Positions 46,966 to 60,450 of a DNA stretch of 64,000 nt are shown here, in pieces; position 1 is the first letter of the stretch, and the number at the start of each line of letters is the position of its first letter. The DNA is from Nageia nagi (lineage: Eukaryota > Pinophyta). The DNA is taken from assembly GCA_050084985.1 (NCBI GenBank), contig JBITNC010000001.1, positions 80,972,001 through 81,036,000 on the forward strand, in the 5' to 3' direction. The notes under the pieces were generated by a model. It searched no databases, was not told where the DNA came from, and saw only the letters and a program-made list of their open reading frames with translations. Position numbers and translations under genes: made by a program.

Positions 46966-47400
46966 CTGCATGAGGAGCTTGATTCTGTCAAGGGGTGCAG
47001 TGACAGTCTTGGCAGCAGCACCAGAAGCTGCACCAGCAATGAACAATGACACATCCTTAGGAACGAGGGCCAACAATGCCAACGGGTGTTTCATCACTTT
47101 TTCCATGGGAGGCCATCTCACTTCCTCCTCCTCATCTGGGCTCCTTACACTCATCAGTGACTTCTCCTCAACAGAAACAGGCACAGTTCTCTCTGAAACA
47201 GAAGCCCAACATCCCCTTGAACGTCTTTCCTTCCAATATTTTCTCCTCCTCCTCCCCAGATGACCCACAAAAACAAATTCAGGAGTCTTTAATCCACCAA
47301 ATTCATCATTCCCATAACTGTCATCAAGGCCTCTGATCTCCCTCAGCACCAATTTCGCCCTGCATGGTGCTGCTGCAGCGCCCTCCTCAATCTCTCTCAT
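46966..47400 (-). CDS. TAAC: Chloroplast ADP,ATP/PAPS carrier-like, exon 1
   Basis: 435 nt (145 codons), from the first in-frame ATG at 47400 to the donor CAG|GTAGGA; translation beyond the donor is intron. Residues 1 to about 105 are rich in R, S, A and E and carry an R-R-R-R-K basic run, consistent with a plastid transit/leader region. Residues 106-145 (P-L-A-L-L-A-L-V-P-K-D-V-S-L-F then A-G-A-A-S-G-A-A-A-K-T-V-T-A-P-L-D-R-I-K-L-L-M-Q) are carrier helix 1 with the Px[DE]xx[KR] signature at P136-K141. TAAC/PAPST1 exchanges ATP for ADP across the thylakoid and also moves PAPS across the envelope. The envelope paralogue is the main alternative identity. Confidence 0.93.
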
Positions 47401-47560
47401 TGTATACACCTCAATGAATCCAAAAACCAAGAGGGCTTAAATATATTAGAATTGGAATGGACTACCAATGCAATGCCAAAGGTGGGTATAAATCCAAATT
47501 CAAGCTCAATTTAACAACAAACAGAACTACAAAGGGTAGCTGAATATCCAATGAGAGGAT
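47401..47560 (-). promoter_or_regulatory. Putative 5' UTR and core promoter of the carrier gene
   Basis: Immediately upstream of the ATG on the minus strand are a TAATATATTTAA stretch (about 47437-47450) and CATTGG/CCAATT words (about 47453-47480). Spacing to the ATG is short for a TATA box plus leader, so this could equally be UTR. An upstream in-frame TTG but no ATG precedes the start. Confidence 0.3.
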
Positions 47561-47945
47561 TTACCAGTCAATTAATGGTGTTCATTCACTCGTGGGTAGG
47601 ATTTCGTTGAAGGCCTCTCACCTGCTGTGTCAAAATCCACTAGGCTTCAGAAATACCGGTCGTTAATTTTGGATTTCCAAACGTGGCTAGAAAGGTTTTG
47701 TGGGTCCATTTTTGGGATATTTAATTATTTCCACGTAAAAAGATTTGATCTTGACATTTCCTTGGCCGTTTAATTCCTTACTACTTGATCTTCTTTCAAA
47801 TCAAGTTTTGATAGGAGTTGTTTAGTTAGGAAATTTTTGGTTCGATAATTTGAGAAATTTTGATAGATTTTTGATAAGTTGAAAAAAAAATTTGATGGTT
47901 TTTTTTATAAAATTAATTTGTAAAAATAGTTTTGCGAAGTTATAT

Positions 47946-48012
47946 TGTTGAAGGGAATGTTGGTATAGTGGTTAGGATATTGAATTTTAATCTAAGTGAT
48001 ATGTGTTCAAAA
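47946..48012 (+). repeat. SINE-like head (box A and box B)
   Basis: TGGTATAGTGGTTAGGAT is a good box A of plant tRNA-derived SINEs; GTGTTCAAAAT follows at about the expected distance as a decayed box B. No 3' tail is definable. A similar weaker pair lies at 48365-48425 (box B CAAGTTCAAATCTC). Confidence 0.4.
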
Positions 48013-49214
48013 TAAAATATCATTTTGAAAAATTTCGGGAATCTATGTTTTTGGGACTTAGTTTTTTTAGTTTTTTTTTCACATTCACAAAGCTAACATG
48101 TTTAAGCATATTCATGAAATTAACATGCAAAAATAGTTTTGTAAATTTGCTTATGTGAAATAGTTTTATGAATATGTCCATTGAAAAAAAAAAAATAGTT
48201 AATGAAAAAATGCACGAGTATGTCAGCAATTGTCTAGCATGTCAGGTTGTCACGACTTTGTTTTGATATTCAGTTATGAGTCAACTTATATCAACAAGCT
48301 TGACTACAAAAAATGAAAAGTTTATTTCAAGTTTTAAATTGATATTTGTGTAAAATACAACGGTAGGGGAGTTGGAGATTAGAGAGGTTGAACTCTCTTG
48401 AAGTTTCAAGTTCAAATCTCTCTACCTTTAGTTGGGTGTTCACAAGAGTTATAATAGTTGTTGTCAAGTCTAGTGGAAGTTTTGGGTAATTTAATGAAAG
48501 AGAAACCCAAATTAAAGATAAATTTTTCAAAATGATGGTTTCCATACAACAACAATAAAAATATATATATTGTTTCTTTAAATATTATAACAATTTTCAA
48601 GATATATATTTTACAATCACATATATTAATTTGTGTTCATATATCTTGGTCTCTAGTGGACATTAATATAATTTACCTTTACCTTTAAACAATCGATTAA
48701 ATAGAGTTATACATGTACAATTTGATGAATATAAATGTTGAAGGTCAAATTTATTATAATTAATAAATGTATGCAATATTATAAATTACTGAATGATCTT
48801 TATTAATATATGATTTGAAAAATTATGATCTTATTGTTTATATATATATATATATAAGCATACAATGGAGATGAGATATTTAGAGCAAAAAATCTTTTTT
48901 TTAACACATCAAAAGAATATCATTTATGAATTTTAGTTGTTATCAATGCAATGATTTATTTTTTAATTCAATATTTTTCTATAAATAAATTTATAATTTT
49001 CATTTTACTAATTCATTTATATTGATAACTTATAGAGATTTTTGCTATTCTTTATTGCTCGCAATGATAATGTAACATTTTATTTTATGGCAAATATGTA
49101 TAATACATTTTTTCTCTTTCTAACATCTCTCATCTTTGATGTTACTTTTAAATGTACTATTATATATCTTTACAATTATACTAGGTTATTACAATTTTTT
49201 TTTAAGTAATTAAA

Positions 49215-50535
49215 AATAATTGTACCAAGGTGGTTCAACATAAGGATTAAGAAAGCATCTAGATTTAATAATGTGGTAGGGTGGTCAAATTATAGTACAT
49301 GGCCTTAGTTGATGAGGTTGGTGGATAGTCGTTTCATTGATTACAAAATATTGGAGATCGCTTGGGGCTCATGTGTCATGTTTAACATGGCAAGCTCAAG
49401 AGTGTAAGGGGAATTATTGATAAGACTTTTAACATCACCTACTTTGAGAACTAGGAGTGGCAATGGTTATTCTGCGTGTGGGAGGAGATCTTGGATTTAT
49501 TTCCAATATTTAATGGGTACTTTAGGGGGATATGGTCCTGTAGATGTTACTTATTTCTGTAGACCCTAAATAATGCAATGGTGTAATTAATTAGGGGAAT
49601 TAACACATGTATTATTTGGTCTATTAGTTAGTTGACATAAAGCAGGAATATGACAACAAATGATTAAGCATACAAGTTTGTTTCATTAATATGCATATTC
49701 AATTGATCAAGGAAAGACATACATCAAGAACGAGCAATATCATATACATTAGTATAGCGTTAATGCCCTAGTAATAGTACGTTGTCGATGTCATGTTAAT
49801 GATCAAATTAAAGATTTGATGAAAGATGAAATGATAAGCAAATAAATGATTTATCAATATAACGAAAGTATGATGATTCTTGAGATAAGAGATTCGTTTG
49901 TTACAAATAATAAGAGCTTACAAAGGTTTACTTTGCAAATGATGTTCGAGTCCTTGATTCTCTATCCAATCTTCAGTTGATAGAAGCCTTGGGTCTTCTA
50001 TAATCTACCCCTTATCTAGTCTCCTCCTGACAATAATCCCATTCCCTGTCTTTGTATGTCTTTAACACCTTTATATAGGGATACTTCTATTATAGGATTT
50101 GACCCCTTGTATAATCCACAAGTGTCAAATATATGGCCTACACCTTTTTTATACATTTTAAATCCCTTTTTAAATAATACATTGTTAAGGGATTAAAATG
50201 ATTTATTAAATACATAAAGGTTCATTTTGAGGCATCTACAATCACCATTGTTGTTCCTTGGTTTGCAATGCAAATTGATTCTTTTTTCTAAGAAGGATAG
50301 TTATTATCTGGAGCTCGTGGTGCTACAAGTGGATGAGGGCATGAGGAGTATTTCAGAGAAGGTTGGATGGATGCCCTTGTTGGATCTCTTCCAAGAGGTA
50401 GATAAGATTTTGGAAATTACCTTGGCTTACTCTTGGGAGGATGGAGTGGTGGAAGCTAATGGAATTAGCTTTATCATCAATCTAGAGTTGATTGCTAAGG
50501 TGACATGTTTACAATTGAGGGGGAAAATTAATTAA
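49215..50535 (+). pseudogene. Relic ORF split by a solo LTR, family not recognised
   Basis: A broken plus-strand frame (49215-49557) and the frame from about 50241 to 50535 look like parts of one protein. The second part contains I-T-L-A-Y-S-W-E-D-G-V-V-E-A-N-G-I-S-F-I-I. Further degraded frames follow to about 51550. A mobile-element protein is likely but I cannot name it. Confidence 0.35.
49558..50240 (+). mobile_element. Probable solo LTR (683 bp)
   Basis: It starts TGTAGACCCTAAATAATG and ends GGCATCTACA, giving a perfect 6-bp inverted repeat TGTAGA/TCTACA. A TATATAGGGATAC box lies near 50091. Flanking bases (ATTTC, ATCAC) match at only 3 of 5, so the target duplication is unconvincing. 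Confidence 0.6.
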
Positions 50536-51550
50536 GGAGAAGCATTCATTGGCCATCGAGCTCTAGCTTTTCAATGCAAAGAATGATAATCTATTGAAGA
50601 TGCAGGGGAGGATTAATAGAGAATCTCTTCCCCAAAAATGGAAGGGGATGTCATGGTAATAATGTAGTATTTGACTTTGGATAACCATCTTTCCATCCTA
50701 CATAGTTTCTATTTTGCTATCATAAAAGTGTTCAAATGAGGAAAACAAGTGAATATCTTACTTTTTTGTTCAACTCTCTTCACAAATCCATTTTGTAAGT
50801 TAAATAAGGTAAGTTAGAGGATCCTTACCATCAGGACTTATTATGTGCATTATTCAATCATGTGGTGATGGAGAGATCGAATCTGGTAAAGAGGCTTGGG
50901 TTAGGGATTGCTTATGTAGATTCTGAAGACAGTGATGAGAAAAGAATAAAGTAAGATGATCTTAAGGATGGGGAGGATGAAGACTTCATCCTAGTGATTG
51001 ACAAACCATCTCCATTGAAAGAGACCAAATTAATGTTCACGCAGGGTGTGCTACATGGTTGTAGCAACATTGCATCAATGGTGGTTTGTAAAGCAATTTA
51101 AGTGGGTGGACATAAGAAGAAGAGCAAGGTTGAGGAGGTTTTCAAGGATTCAAATCCCCCTCTTCAACCTAAAATAAATAAGGCCCTGAATTTTGGTACA
51201 TCTTCAAGTTTGAAAGAGATGAAGGTTATGAGAAACCCTCCTTAGGAGGTGCCTATGAATCATGAGAACTATAGGGAACTCTTGTATGCTTAGATTTGTT
51301 ATATAATAGTATCTCTATTTTATGTTAATCAGGAGTATAAATAAAGGGTGGATGACCATTTGAGGAAGAATAATGTGAAGATATCCCCATATTTAGGTAG
51401 CTCTAAGGGGAAGGTAAAGTTAGTGGAGAGCCCATCTCTAGGAAGTTGCAAAGGGAAGGGAAAGGTGACCTTCTATATCATATTTCAGACCATCTTTGTC
51501 ACCTATTATCCTATTTATTTTATGGTATTTTATATATGTTGTATTTAGGG

Positions 51551-54500
51551 TGTCTTGAAGATCCTATTTGATGATTTTATCATTAAACTTTTTGTGTTGG
51601 GTGTATTGAAAATGTGACTAATTGTACAAGGTATAGGATCCTTTAAAAACCCATGTTTTTACCTTTTATATATATAAATAAGCAATTAAAATTACAATTA
51701 GTAATATCTAAAAGGATAATGAATATTTTTTTCTACTAAGTATTATATTTTTAGTTTATGATGTTATATCTAATTAGTTATTATATTTTATATTTTTGAC
51801 AATCACTATAGGTTGCTTTATGACATCTACTATGATGTTTGATATATGCATTTTATTTTTATTTTTTTTATAAAATATGATGCATTTTCTTATTTCTTAT
51901 TTCATTATTCTCTCATCTCCTTTGTCTTCTTTCTTTCCTTTCCTTTGGGACTTGGAACTTTGGCAAGCACAATGATTACTTAAGGTTCTAACCTTTGAAG
52001 TAAATGCATGCTCCATTATTTTCTTTCTCACTCTCTTTGGGAAAAAATGATCCAATCAAATTATCGAATGTGAGCTTTTTCAAATCTTTGATTTTGTTTA
52101 TGATGGCAGCAATGTAATACCTAGTTCCACTTTCTCATTATACATACTAATTTTGTACAAAATATTATTCACCTATACATAATCTCCCTTTTTCGATGTT
52201 TGTAACTTGAAAAACTTTACTTGAGTAGATAATTTATTTATCTTATGTAAATTAGACTAATAAATTTATTTGTATGTTCTCGTAAAGGGGATGTGTTACA
52301 TGTTGTAGGGAGTTTACAGGTTCTCAAAGACAAAGGATTATATTATTTTAAGAAGGATTTGACTATGTTGTTTTATTTATTTATTATAGATGCCAATGAA
52401 TTATTTTCTTTTAACAACCATAATGAAGTGGTGGGAGCTATACATTAACATGTTTCATCTTCCTATAGGTGAAAATAATTATGACTTAAATATGATTATG
52501 ACCTGAGGATGTTTATAGGATAATTTTCTCCCTCCTTTGAAGTAAGCAAGTGATTTTATAAGATTATATATGATATAAAGGTGAGCACATAGTATATCAC
52601 TCATTTAATTATTATTTAGCCAATTAAGAAGTCAATCAATAGTGTTACATATATGATACATAATAAGTACATCCTTTGAGAATAACTTAAATTTATCTAA
52701 TTTTGGTTGAATTGATTCATTATCACACCCTCCCTAACATGAGAGATAAAACTTTACAAATGGATCTTAGATATATAGTCTAATATATGATCGACCATAA
52801 GGTTGCATATACATGTTTAATGTTATGCTTATATATATATACCATGATATATATAGGTTTTATTTATACTAAAAAATAAACATTAAAGATGTTATAAGTA
52901 TAGGCTTAAGATTACATATCTTTGTGTAAGCCCATTATCTTACCTATGAACATAATTTTTATAAATTTTCCATTCATTTTTTGTTAGGGCCATGATGTTA
53001 AGATTGGATGGAATTAGATACATAAATTAATTAATTTCATGAGGATATAATAGATTACTTGGAGGTGGATATAATTACTTGAAGGCCATGGAGGGACCAT
53101 AGAAGATGGTTAAAGGATACTTAGGAGTTGTGAGGGGTTAAAAGGCTTAGGTGTCTTTATAAAAAAATGGAGGATTTTGAGTGATACCATCTCAATAAGA
53201 TCCTTCATTAGTTTAGGATATACTAATAGATCATGATTTTATGTATCACTCCTTGATGAAGTTGAGGTTGGTATCAATGTCGAATATGAGGATACATGCA
53301 TATAATGAGAATATCAATAAGAGGAGAGAATGAGACCCCACCATAAATTAGGTAGGATGATGTTGGTGTATTCTGATGATGAGTTCTAGTGGTAAGTCAC
53401 ACAAATTCCCTACATTATCAATCATACAAAGTAATGAGGATAAGCATGGTACATGCCCCAAGTAAAGTCAAAGGAGGAGGCCCCAATGAGTATTAAGGAG
53501 GCAATTTTCACCTTATAAACATTGAGGGAGAAGAGGGATCAATATGACCATTAGTATAGATACATGATCCCATATGGATCCTTGAAGATCCTAATGAGTA
53601 TGTTTTCAAATTAATATTTCATTTATTTATATTATGTTTACATTTATTTAATGAGATACTAATCTACTTTATTCATTTTTATGTTTGTAATATCAATAAA
53701 TCAATAGCAAGAACTCATATAGGATGTGTATGATATCATTAGGGATAATGAGTTTGATACTTATCTAGGATAACTATCATTACTAAGGTTAATTCATATT
53801 TTTTTATTTGTATTAATGACTATGAGAGAGGTATCATGCAATATGATAATACATTATTTCATTGTATAGCATTAATATGAGTTGACCATGACACTAATGA
53901 TAATTATAATATGTGGAGATATAATAGTGAGTAGAGTAGTAATGCACCCACATTTAGTAAATGTTGGGGATGCCTTCGCTAGATTGTTAACCCAACAATT
54001 GGTATATCATGAGAGGAATCATAATTGCAATGATGAAGAAGAGTTAGCATATATAAAGAATAACTATGAGTAATAACAAGCATTATAGAAGGTAGTTATC
54101 CCTTGTAACTAAAGGGCAATGAGTTCTATGTACAAAATACTGCTACATATTTTAAGAGACCAATATCTCCAATGAAGTAAATGGACTTCAATATGTACTA
54201 TTTTTCATTTATGTGTACTTATATTTATTTTTATATATGTTTTCATACAAGCTATACATAAATAAATTAACAAAAAATAAAAAATAATAAGTAAATAATA
54301 AAATTTATGTGTTACTATTTTTTTTCACTTCATAATATGTGTTTATAGATTTGAAACTTATGTATACTTATTTTGGTTTATCTATGTATATACATGAGCT
54401 ATAAATATACAAATTAATAAAAAATAATAAATATAAGTGAATAGTAAGTGTTATAACTGAAATAATAATTTATTAGGATTATTTAAGATATTCAATTTAA

Positions 54501-56984
54501 CCAAATAATAATTAAATTATAGTGAATGATAATAACATGAAAGATGATAATGATTCAAGTATAACTAATTGATCTTAGCCTATCAAACCTAGATTTATGA
54601 AAGATACAAACCTGTACTTTACCTATCACAATGATCGAAAGTGATGTTCAACCTAAAAGGTGTTAACGATAACCTTCTCTGAAAAATGGAGCCACCAAAC
54701 CGTCCTCAGCCTAGCGACCTCACTAGAAACCCAACATCATCATCCAATTATCTTTATAGAAAGCCTCACAATTTTGCTCAATGTCATCAACATACCTTTG
54801 AAGCTCATAATATTGTGCATAATTAGTTTTGAAATATTGCAGTAATGCAAAACTCAAAGTATAACAAAATCCAAATATGATAGGCTACCAAAATATGTTA
54901 CCACCTATCAAGGATTCCAAATCATATCATAATTTCTCATGCATAACCCTTCCATATTTATAGATAATAGGTCTAATGCCAAGGCTTCTCTTTGGACTTA
55001 TGGTGCACATGGACAAGACTCCTTCTTGGGCTTATCTTTGGATCAACATGTTATCATAAAATACAAAGGTAGATGAGTGTGCACAAATAAAAGAGCATTA
55101 AATCACTTAAATAAATAAATCATTTCAAATACTTAAAAGGTGTATTTTAATTAAATTAAAATTCTTTTTTAGGTGTTAACAATAAGGGATAATTATTAAT
55201 TATCCATCCACGTTAAGGAATTAATGGAAACGCTCCATAGGAGTTCCAGGTTCAAATCTTCCAATCCATACATGGTAGAATACATAAAATATTGTAGAAA
55301 AATAAAAGTATAGTTAGGGCTAGATGCAAGTCTTGAGTGATTTTGATGAAATATATACGATTATACACCCCAATCGCCACACCTAAGTCAAAGAAAACCC
55401 TTGAAAGGGGTTTTTTATCATATCAAAAAAAATATAATTACTATTTTACATATAAAAATTACTAATGATACAATATTATGATAAAACGATAAATGGTAAG
55501 TAAAAAATTCAATAAATTGAAAAATATTAAGATAATAATAAGTAAATGATAAAATTTATAATATTTTGATAAATGATAAATTAGTTGCATTTAACTAGTA
55601 AACAATAAAGTGTTATAATGATATGAGAATGACAAGTTTTTAAGTAAGAATAAAATTGTATCCTACTTTAATAAGTAATATTTTTAATGTAAAGGAAAAT
55701 TTAGGAAGTACGTCATAAAAATCCATTTGTTATATGTAATTAAATTTAAATTGAACTTTTGATGTAATTATAATATTCTAAAAACTCCATGTAAGTTAAA
55801 ATAAAAATCATTAAATTCTATCACTTGCAAATTATATTAGCATTTTTCAACAAGTGTAGTAACACTTTTTTTTAATTCACAAAGCTTGTACGTATGAGGA
55901 ACTATTATATTGTTGAAATTAACATAGAGATCATTATTATATGATGCCAAAAAAAAAAATCACGCTGTATTATTTGTGGTGGAATAATTACTTCTATTAT
56001 GAAATACATTTATTTTTAATATACTATATCATATATTTTATTTTATCTCGGTTCATATATCGAGTTTGATTTACCTCAAAATCATTTTTTTAGATGTATG
56101 CATTATATTCATGGTTTAGGTTCAATTAGAATTTTCATGAGTTATTTCTTAAAATATTACTTTGTAGTTTTAATTACTATCACTTTATCTTCATAAAGAT
56201 ATTTATGTATGGTAGAAGATATTGTTTTTATTTGATATTAGGAGTGAGATACATGGTGAGCTTCTTGCCATACTAAAATATTAATAAATTCTCTTGAGTA
56301 ATATTAAGATTCTTCGGGTAATAATTTTGATAGTATTATGAATAATATTGTCAAAACATTTTATTTGTGCATTTATTTATTTTATAGTCTTCTATGATAT
56401 AACTAAGGTATATGAGGAAATTTGTATTTCATATATTAAATTCATATATGCTATCAATCATAATGTTAATCTTTAACTTTAAATTAATATAAGTTTTTTA
56501 CGAGGAGTAGAAGTGTATTAATCTTACCTACAATGTTATATTCATGAGATACATTGTTTATTTACAATGATTGAGAACTTTACCCCTTATTTATCATAAT
56601 AACAACCAATTTATAATTTTCATTATCCTTTTGAATTGTTTAATAGTTAAGAGAGAGAATTCTTGAAAATTTTCATTATCCTTTCGAATTATCATTAGTA
56701 ATTAGTAAGTATAATTGTTTACTTACCCATCGCCTATAAGCCCACCACCAAAAGTCCCCTCTCTACGATGAAGACTACATACCATCGGTATATGGCATCT
56801 GAAATCACCTTCTAATATCATACAAAGGCAGTTATAAACTCTCTCTATATTAACTAATATGGATGGCTATAACTGCCCCTTAACTTACTCCATTATTTTT
56901 TAAAAGTAATGATGTTAACTATAATTTTATGGATATATGCGATGATTTACTTATCACATTTTTAAAAAAATAAGGCGTAGCCTA
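51551..56984. other. AT-rich flank without supported features
   Basis: Long AT-rich stretch with only short frames full of I, Y and N codons. Short decayed fragments (for example 53880-54075 and a box-B-like GGTTCAAATCTT at 55249) are too weak to classify. Confidence 0.5.
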
Positions 56985-57113
56985 GAAGCATTCTTCCAAA
57001 TTGAAGAATGCTTCCAAGCTACACCATCCTCAGTTACTTGAGGCACCCGAGCTCAATCATAGTGAGCCAATTATGATGTTGGCCATGGACTCCTGAATGA
57101 TGGCCTGGTGGAA

Positions 57114-57158
<45 letters not shown>

Positions 57159-57392
57159 CATACATATATATATAATTGAAGCACCTAAGCTCAATCATAA
57201 CACCCAACATCATAATTGGGCTCATTATGATTAAGCTCAGGTGCCTCGAGTGTATATATATATTAATGGTGACTGGTCAATTCCATTAGGACATCCTTCG
57301 GGATTCCATGGCCAATATCATAATTGGGCTTACTATGATTAAGCTCAAGTGCTTCAGCTAACTGAGGATGGTGTAGCTTGCAAGCATTCTTT
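56985..57392. mobile_element. Nested fold-back MITE-like element
   Basis: Outer arms 57005-57113 and 57276-57390 are inverted copies at roughly 80% identity (both carry AAGCTACACCATCCTCAGTTA in opposite orientation). Within it 57178-57250 is itself an inverted repeat built of the same GCACCTGAGCTTAATCATAA motif. The left tip adds a perfect hairpin (GAAGCATTCTTC and its complement, about 56985-57014). A (TA)n run separates the parts. No ORF. Confidence 0.75.
57115..57175. repeat. (TA)n microsatellite in the MITE loop
   Basis: TA dinucleotides with a short TACA interruption near 57153-57164. Confidence 0.9.
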
Positions 57393-57419
57393 TATATATA
57401 ATATACAAATGATGAAAGA

Positions 57420-57715
57420 TAAAGGTATATTCATGATCAAGTGCACCATGTATGATATGAAATGATTCAATTGCACCAGCATATATATTATTCATGATCT
57501 AATTACACCATATCAGTTTGAAATTATGCTACTATACCATATGATATGAAGTGACAAGTGCACCATATGATATAAAATGATCCAAATGCACTGATATATG
57601 TTCATGATCAAGTGTACCATATGATATAAAATGATCTAAATGCACTAACATATGATATTAAATGATCTAATTATACCATATTGGTATGAAATGATGCTAT
57701 TATACCATATGATAT
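57420..57715. repeat. Degenerate minisatellite ending at the CACTA terminus
   Basis: Variants of ACCATATGATATAAAATGAT and ATTCATGATCAAGTGCACC recur about six times with uneven spacing of about 35-60 bp. The last ACCATATGATAT abuts CACTA at 57716. Confidence 0.7.
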
Positions 57716-58680
57716 CACTACTAGACAATAGGGGTCAGGTGTCAAAAAATTATCAAGCCCCTTGTATTTTTTTTAAATTATGCCTTGACATTATTACTAA
57801 TAGCGAAGTATTCATCACACTCAACATCAAAATTTACATTAGGTCACATAAAGAATTATGTCATATATTTCATCATAAAATGAGGCAAACCGTCACATAT
57901 ATCATCAAAATATAGCATCAGACACGTCAAACATACTGATGGGTAAAACATTAGAAGAAATTTTTTCATCAATAATGCCATTAGATATAACATCAAGAAA
58001 ATTATTTAAAAAATATTTTTTTGTCAGGTTTGGCATTAGGCACGATGTCAGGAATAACATAGGAAGAATGTTAAAATCAACAAAAAAAAAATTGTATTTT
58101 AAAAAAATAATTTTTTTTAGCTATTTTTTTAATGTTATTTTTTAAATTTTTATATTAAATTGAATGAATTTTTAAATTAATTCATTATACTGAATTTTAA
58201 TTTATTTATTAAATTTAATTTAATTAAATAAATATAATTGAATTGAAATTTAATTATTATTAAATTTAATGGAAGCAAACAAACATTTAAAATTCAACAT
58301 AATTTGTAAACACATTAAAAAATAATATATAGACACTTCAAATGTGTAAATATATATAAATGTATGAAAATGTTATACAATGATAACAATCATCATTACT
58401 ATCATCTAATCTAGAAACCCTCACTACCCTCACTATCTACCACTCTATTTTGTTCACTATTAGATCCATGTTCTTCATCCTCCTCATTTACCCCCTCATC
58501 AACATGCACTCTAGAAGAACCCTGCAAATAATTAAATAAATGTTAGTAAATAATCATTAATTAAAATAATTTCATAAATATCAAATCCTATTAAATAATT
58601 AATTAATAACACATAAACTATTACGAATCAAAGATTTAATGTTATTAATGTATATTAAAAGAAATAAATCTAATCTAATC

Positions 58681-59057
58681 TAATAAATATAATCTAAGTT
58701 AATTTTTTACTAACCAAAAATTTTGATTTGAGTTAAAGTTTTAGGGTTATGGTTACAACTTAGATTTTAGGGTTAAGGTTAGTGTTAGTGGTAAAGGTTA
58801 GGGCTAAGTGTTTAGGGTTAGGATTAGTGTACATGCACATATATATATTTAGATATGGAATCATGTATAATGTATTCTATAATTTAAAAATTAATGATAA
58901 TCATGAGCTCGTATATTTTTGAATATTGTTACTACATGGGGCGATTGATAATTAATCTTAGAGGAAATTTTATAGTTTATTTTTGGTTCTTGGAATGGAA
59001 GTTAATGTCATTGGTCAAAGCTTGATGGACATAGTCTTCTAGGATTGATTTTCATTA
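58681..59057 (+). repeat. About 375-bp direct repeat, left copy
   Basis: It matches 60451-60822 at high identity. Its first part carries telomere-like GGGTTA words on this strand, the opposite orientation to the array that follows; its second part is unique AT-rich sequence ending GATTTTCATTA. Confidence 0.9.
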
Positions 59058-60450
59058 ACCACTACTAACCCTAACCAAGCACCCTAACCCTAAAAACCTT
59101 ATACCCTTACCCTTAACCCCTTAAAACCTTATACCTTAAACCTTAAAACCCTTAAGTTGGCCTTGAACCCTTAACTTTGAATGTTAAAGCCCTAAATGCC
59201 CTAAAATCATAAAATCTTAAACCATACACCCTAAATTGCAAATCTTAACAATTACTAACACTAACCTTAACCACTAACCCTAACTAATAACCCTTACCAT
59301 TAACCTTAACCCTAACTACTAACCATTAACCATGTTTAGCCCAAATTGTAACCTTTAACCCTAACCCTAACCCTAACCCTAACCACTACTAACCCTAACC
59401 CTAACCACTAATCCTAACTACTAACCCTACCCCTAACCCTAACCACTAACCACTAACCCTAATCGTAACCACTACTAACCCTAAATGTAACCACTACCAA
59501 CCCTAAAAACCTTATACCCTTACCCCTAAATCCTTAAAACCTTATACCTAAAACTTTAAAACCCTTATGTTGGCCTTGAATTGTAAACTTTGAATGCTAA
59601 AACCTTAAATACCCTAAAATCATAAAATCCTAAACCATACACCCTAAATTGTAAACCCTAACCATTATTAACACTAACTCTAACCCTAACCATTAACCCT
59701 AACTTCCAGACCTTACCACTAACCTTAACCCTAACTACTAACCACTAACCACATATAACTCTAACTATAACCTCTAACCCTAACCCTAACCCTAACCTTA
59801 ACCACTACAAAACCTAACCTTAACCCTAACCCTAATTAATAACATTAATCCTAACCCTAACTGTAATTGCTACCAACCTTAAGAACCATATGCCCTTATC
59901 CTAAACCCTTAAAACCTTATACCTAAAACCCTTAAGCTAGCCTTGAACCCTAAACTTTGAATGTTAAGACCCTAAATATCCTAAAATATTAAGATCCTAA
60001 ACCATACACCCTAAATTGTAAACCTTAAACATTTTTGACACTAACCCTAACCCTAACCCTAACCACTAACCCTAACCACTAAGCCTTACCACTAACCCTA
60101 ACTACTAAGCCTTACCACTAACCCTAACCCTAACTAATAACCATGTCTAACCCTAACTGTAATGTGTAACCCTAACCCTAACCACTACTAACCCTAACCC
60201 TAACCCTAACCATTAACCCTAACTGTAACCACTACTAACTTTAAAAAACCTATAGCCTTACCCCTAAACCCTTAAAACTTTATACCTAAAACCTTAAAAC
60301 CCTTAAGTTGGCCTTGAACCCTAAACTTTGAGTGTTAAAAACCTAAATGCCCTAAAATCATAAAATCCTAAACCATACACCCTAAATTATAAACCCCTAA
60401 ATCCTAAACTCTTAAACCCTTAAACCCCTAATACCCTAAACCTTTAAACC
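59058..60450 (-). repeat. Telomere-like (CCCTAA)n array with higher-order period
   Basis: Runs of CCCTAAC and CTAACC alternate with a recurring non-telomeric segment (TTGGCCTTGAACCC, then CTTTGAATGTTAA, CATAAAATCCTAAACCATAC, ACCCTAAATTGTAAAC). That segment recurs at 59157, 59570, 59937 and 60308, spaced 413, 367 and 371 bp. It lies in the inferred last intron of the CACTA gene. It is interstitial, not a chromosome end. Confidence 0.9.

Noticed and set aside
47401-47430. Upstream in-frame start for the carrier
   Set aside because: The codon at 47430 is TTG, not ATG; the first ATG is at 47400.
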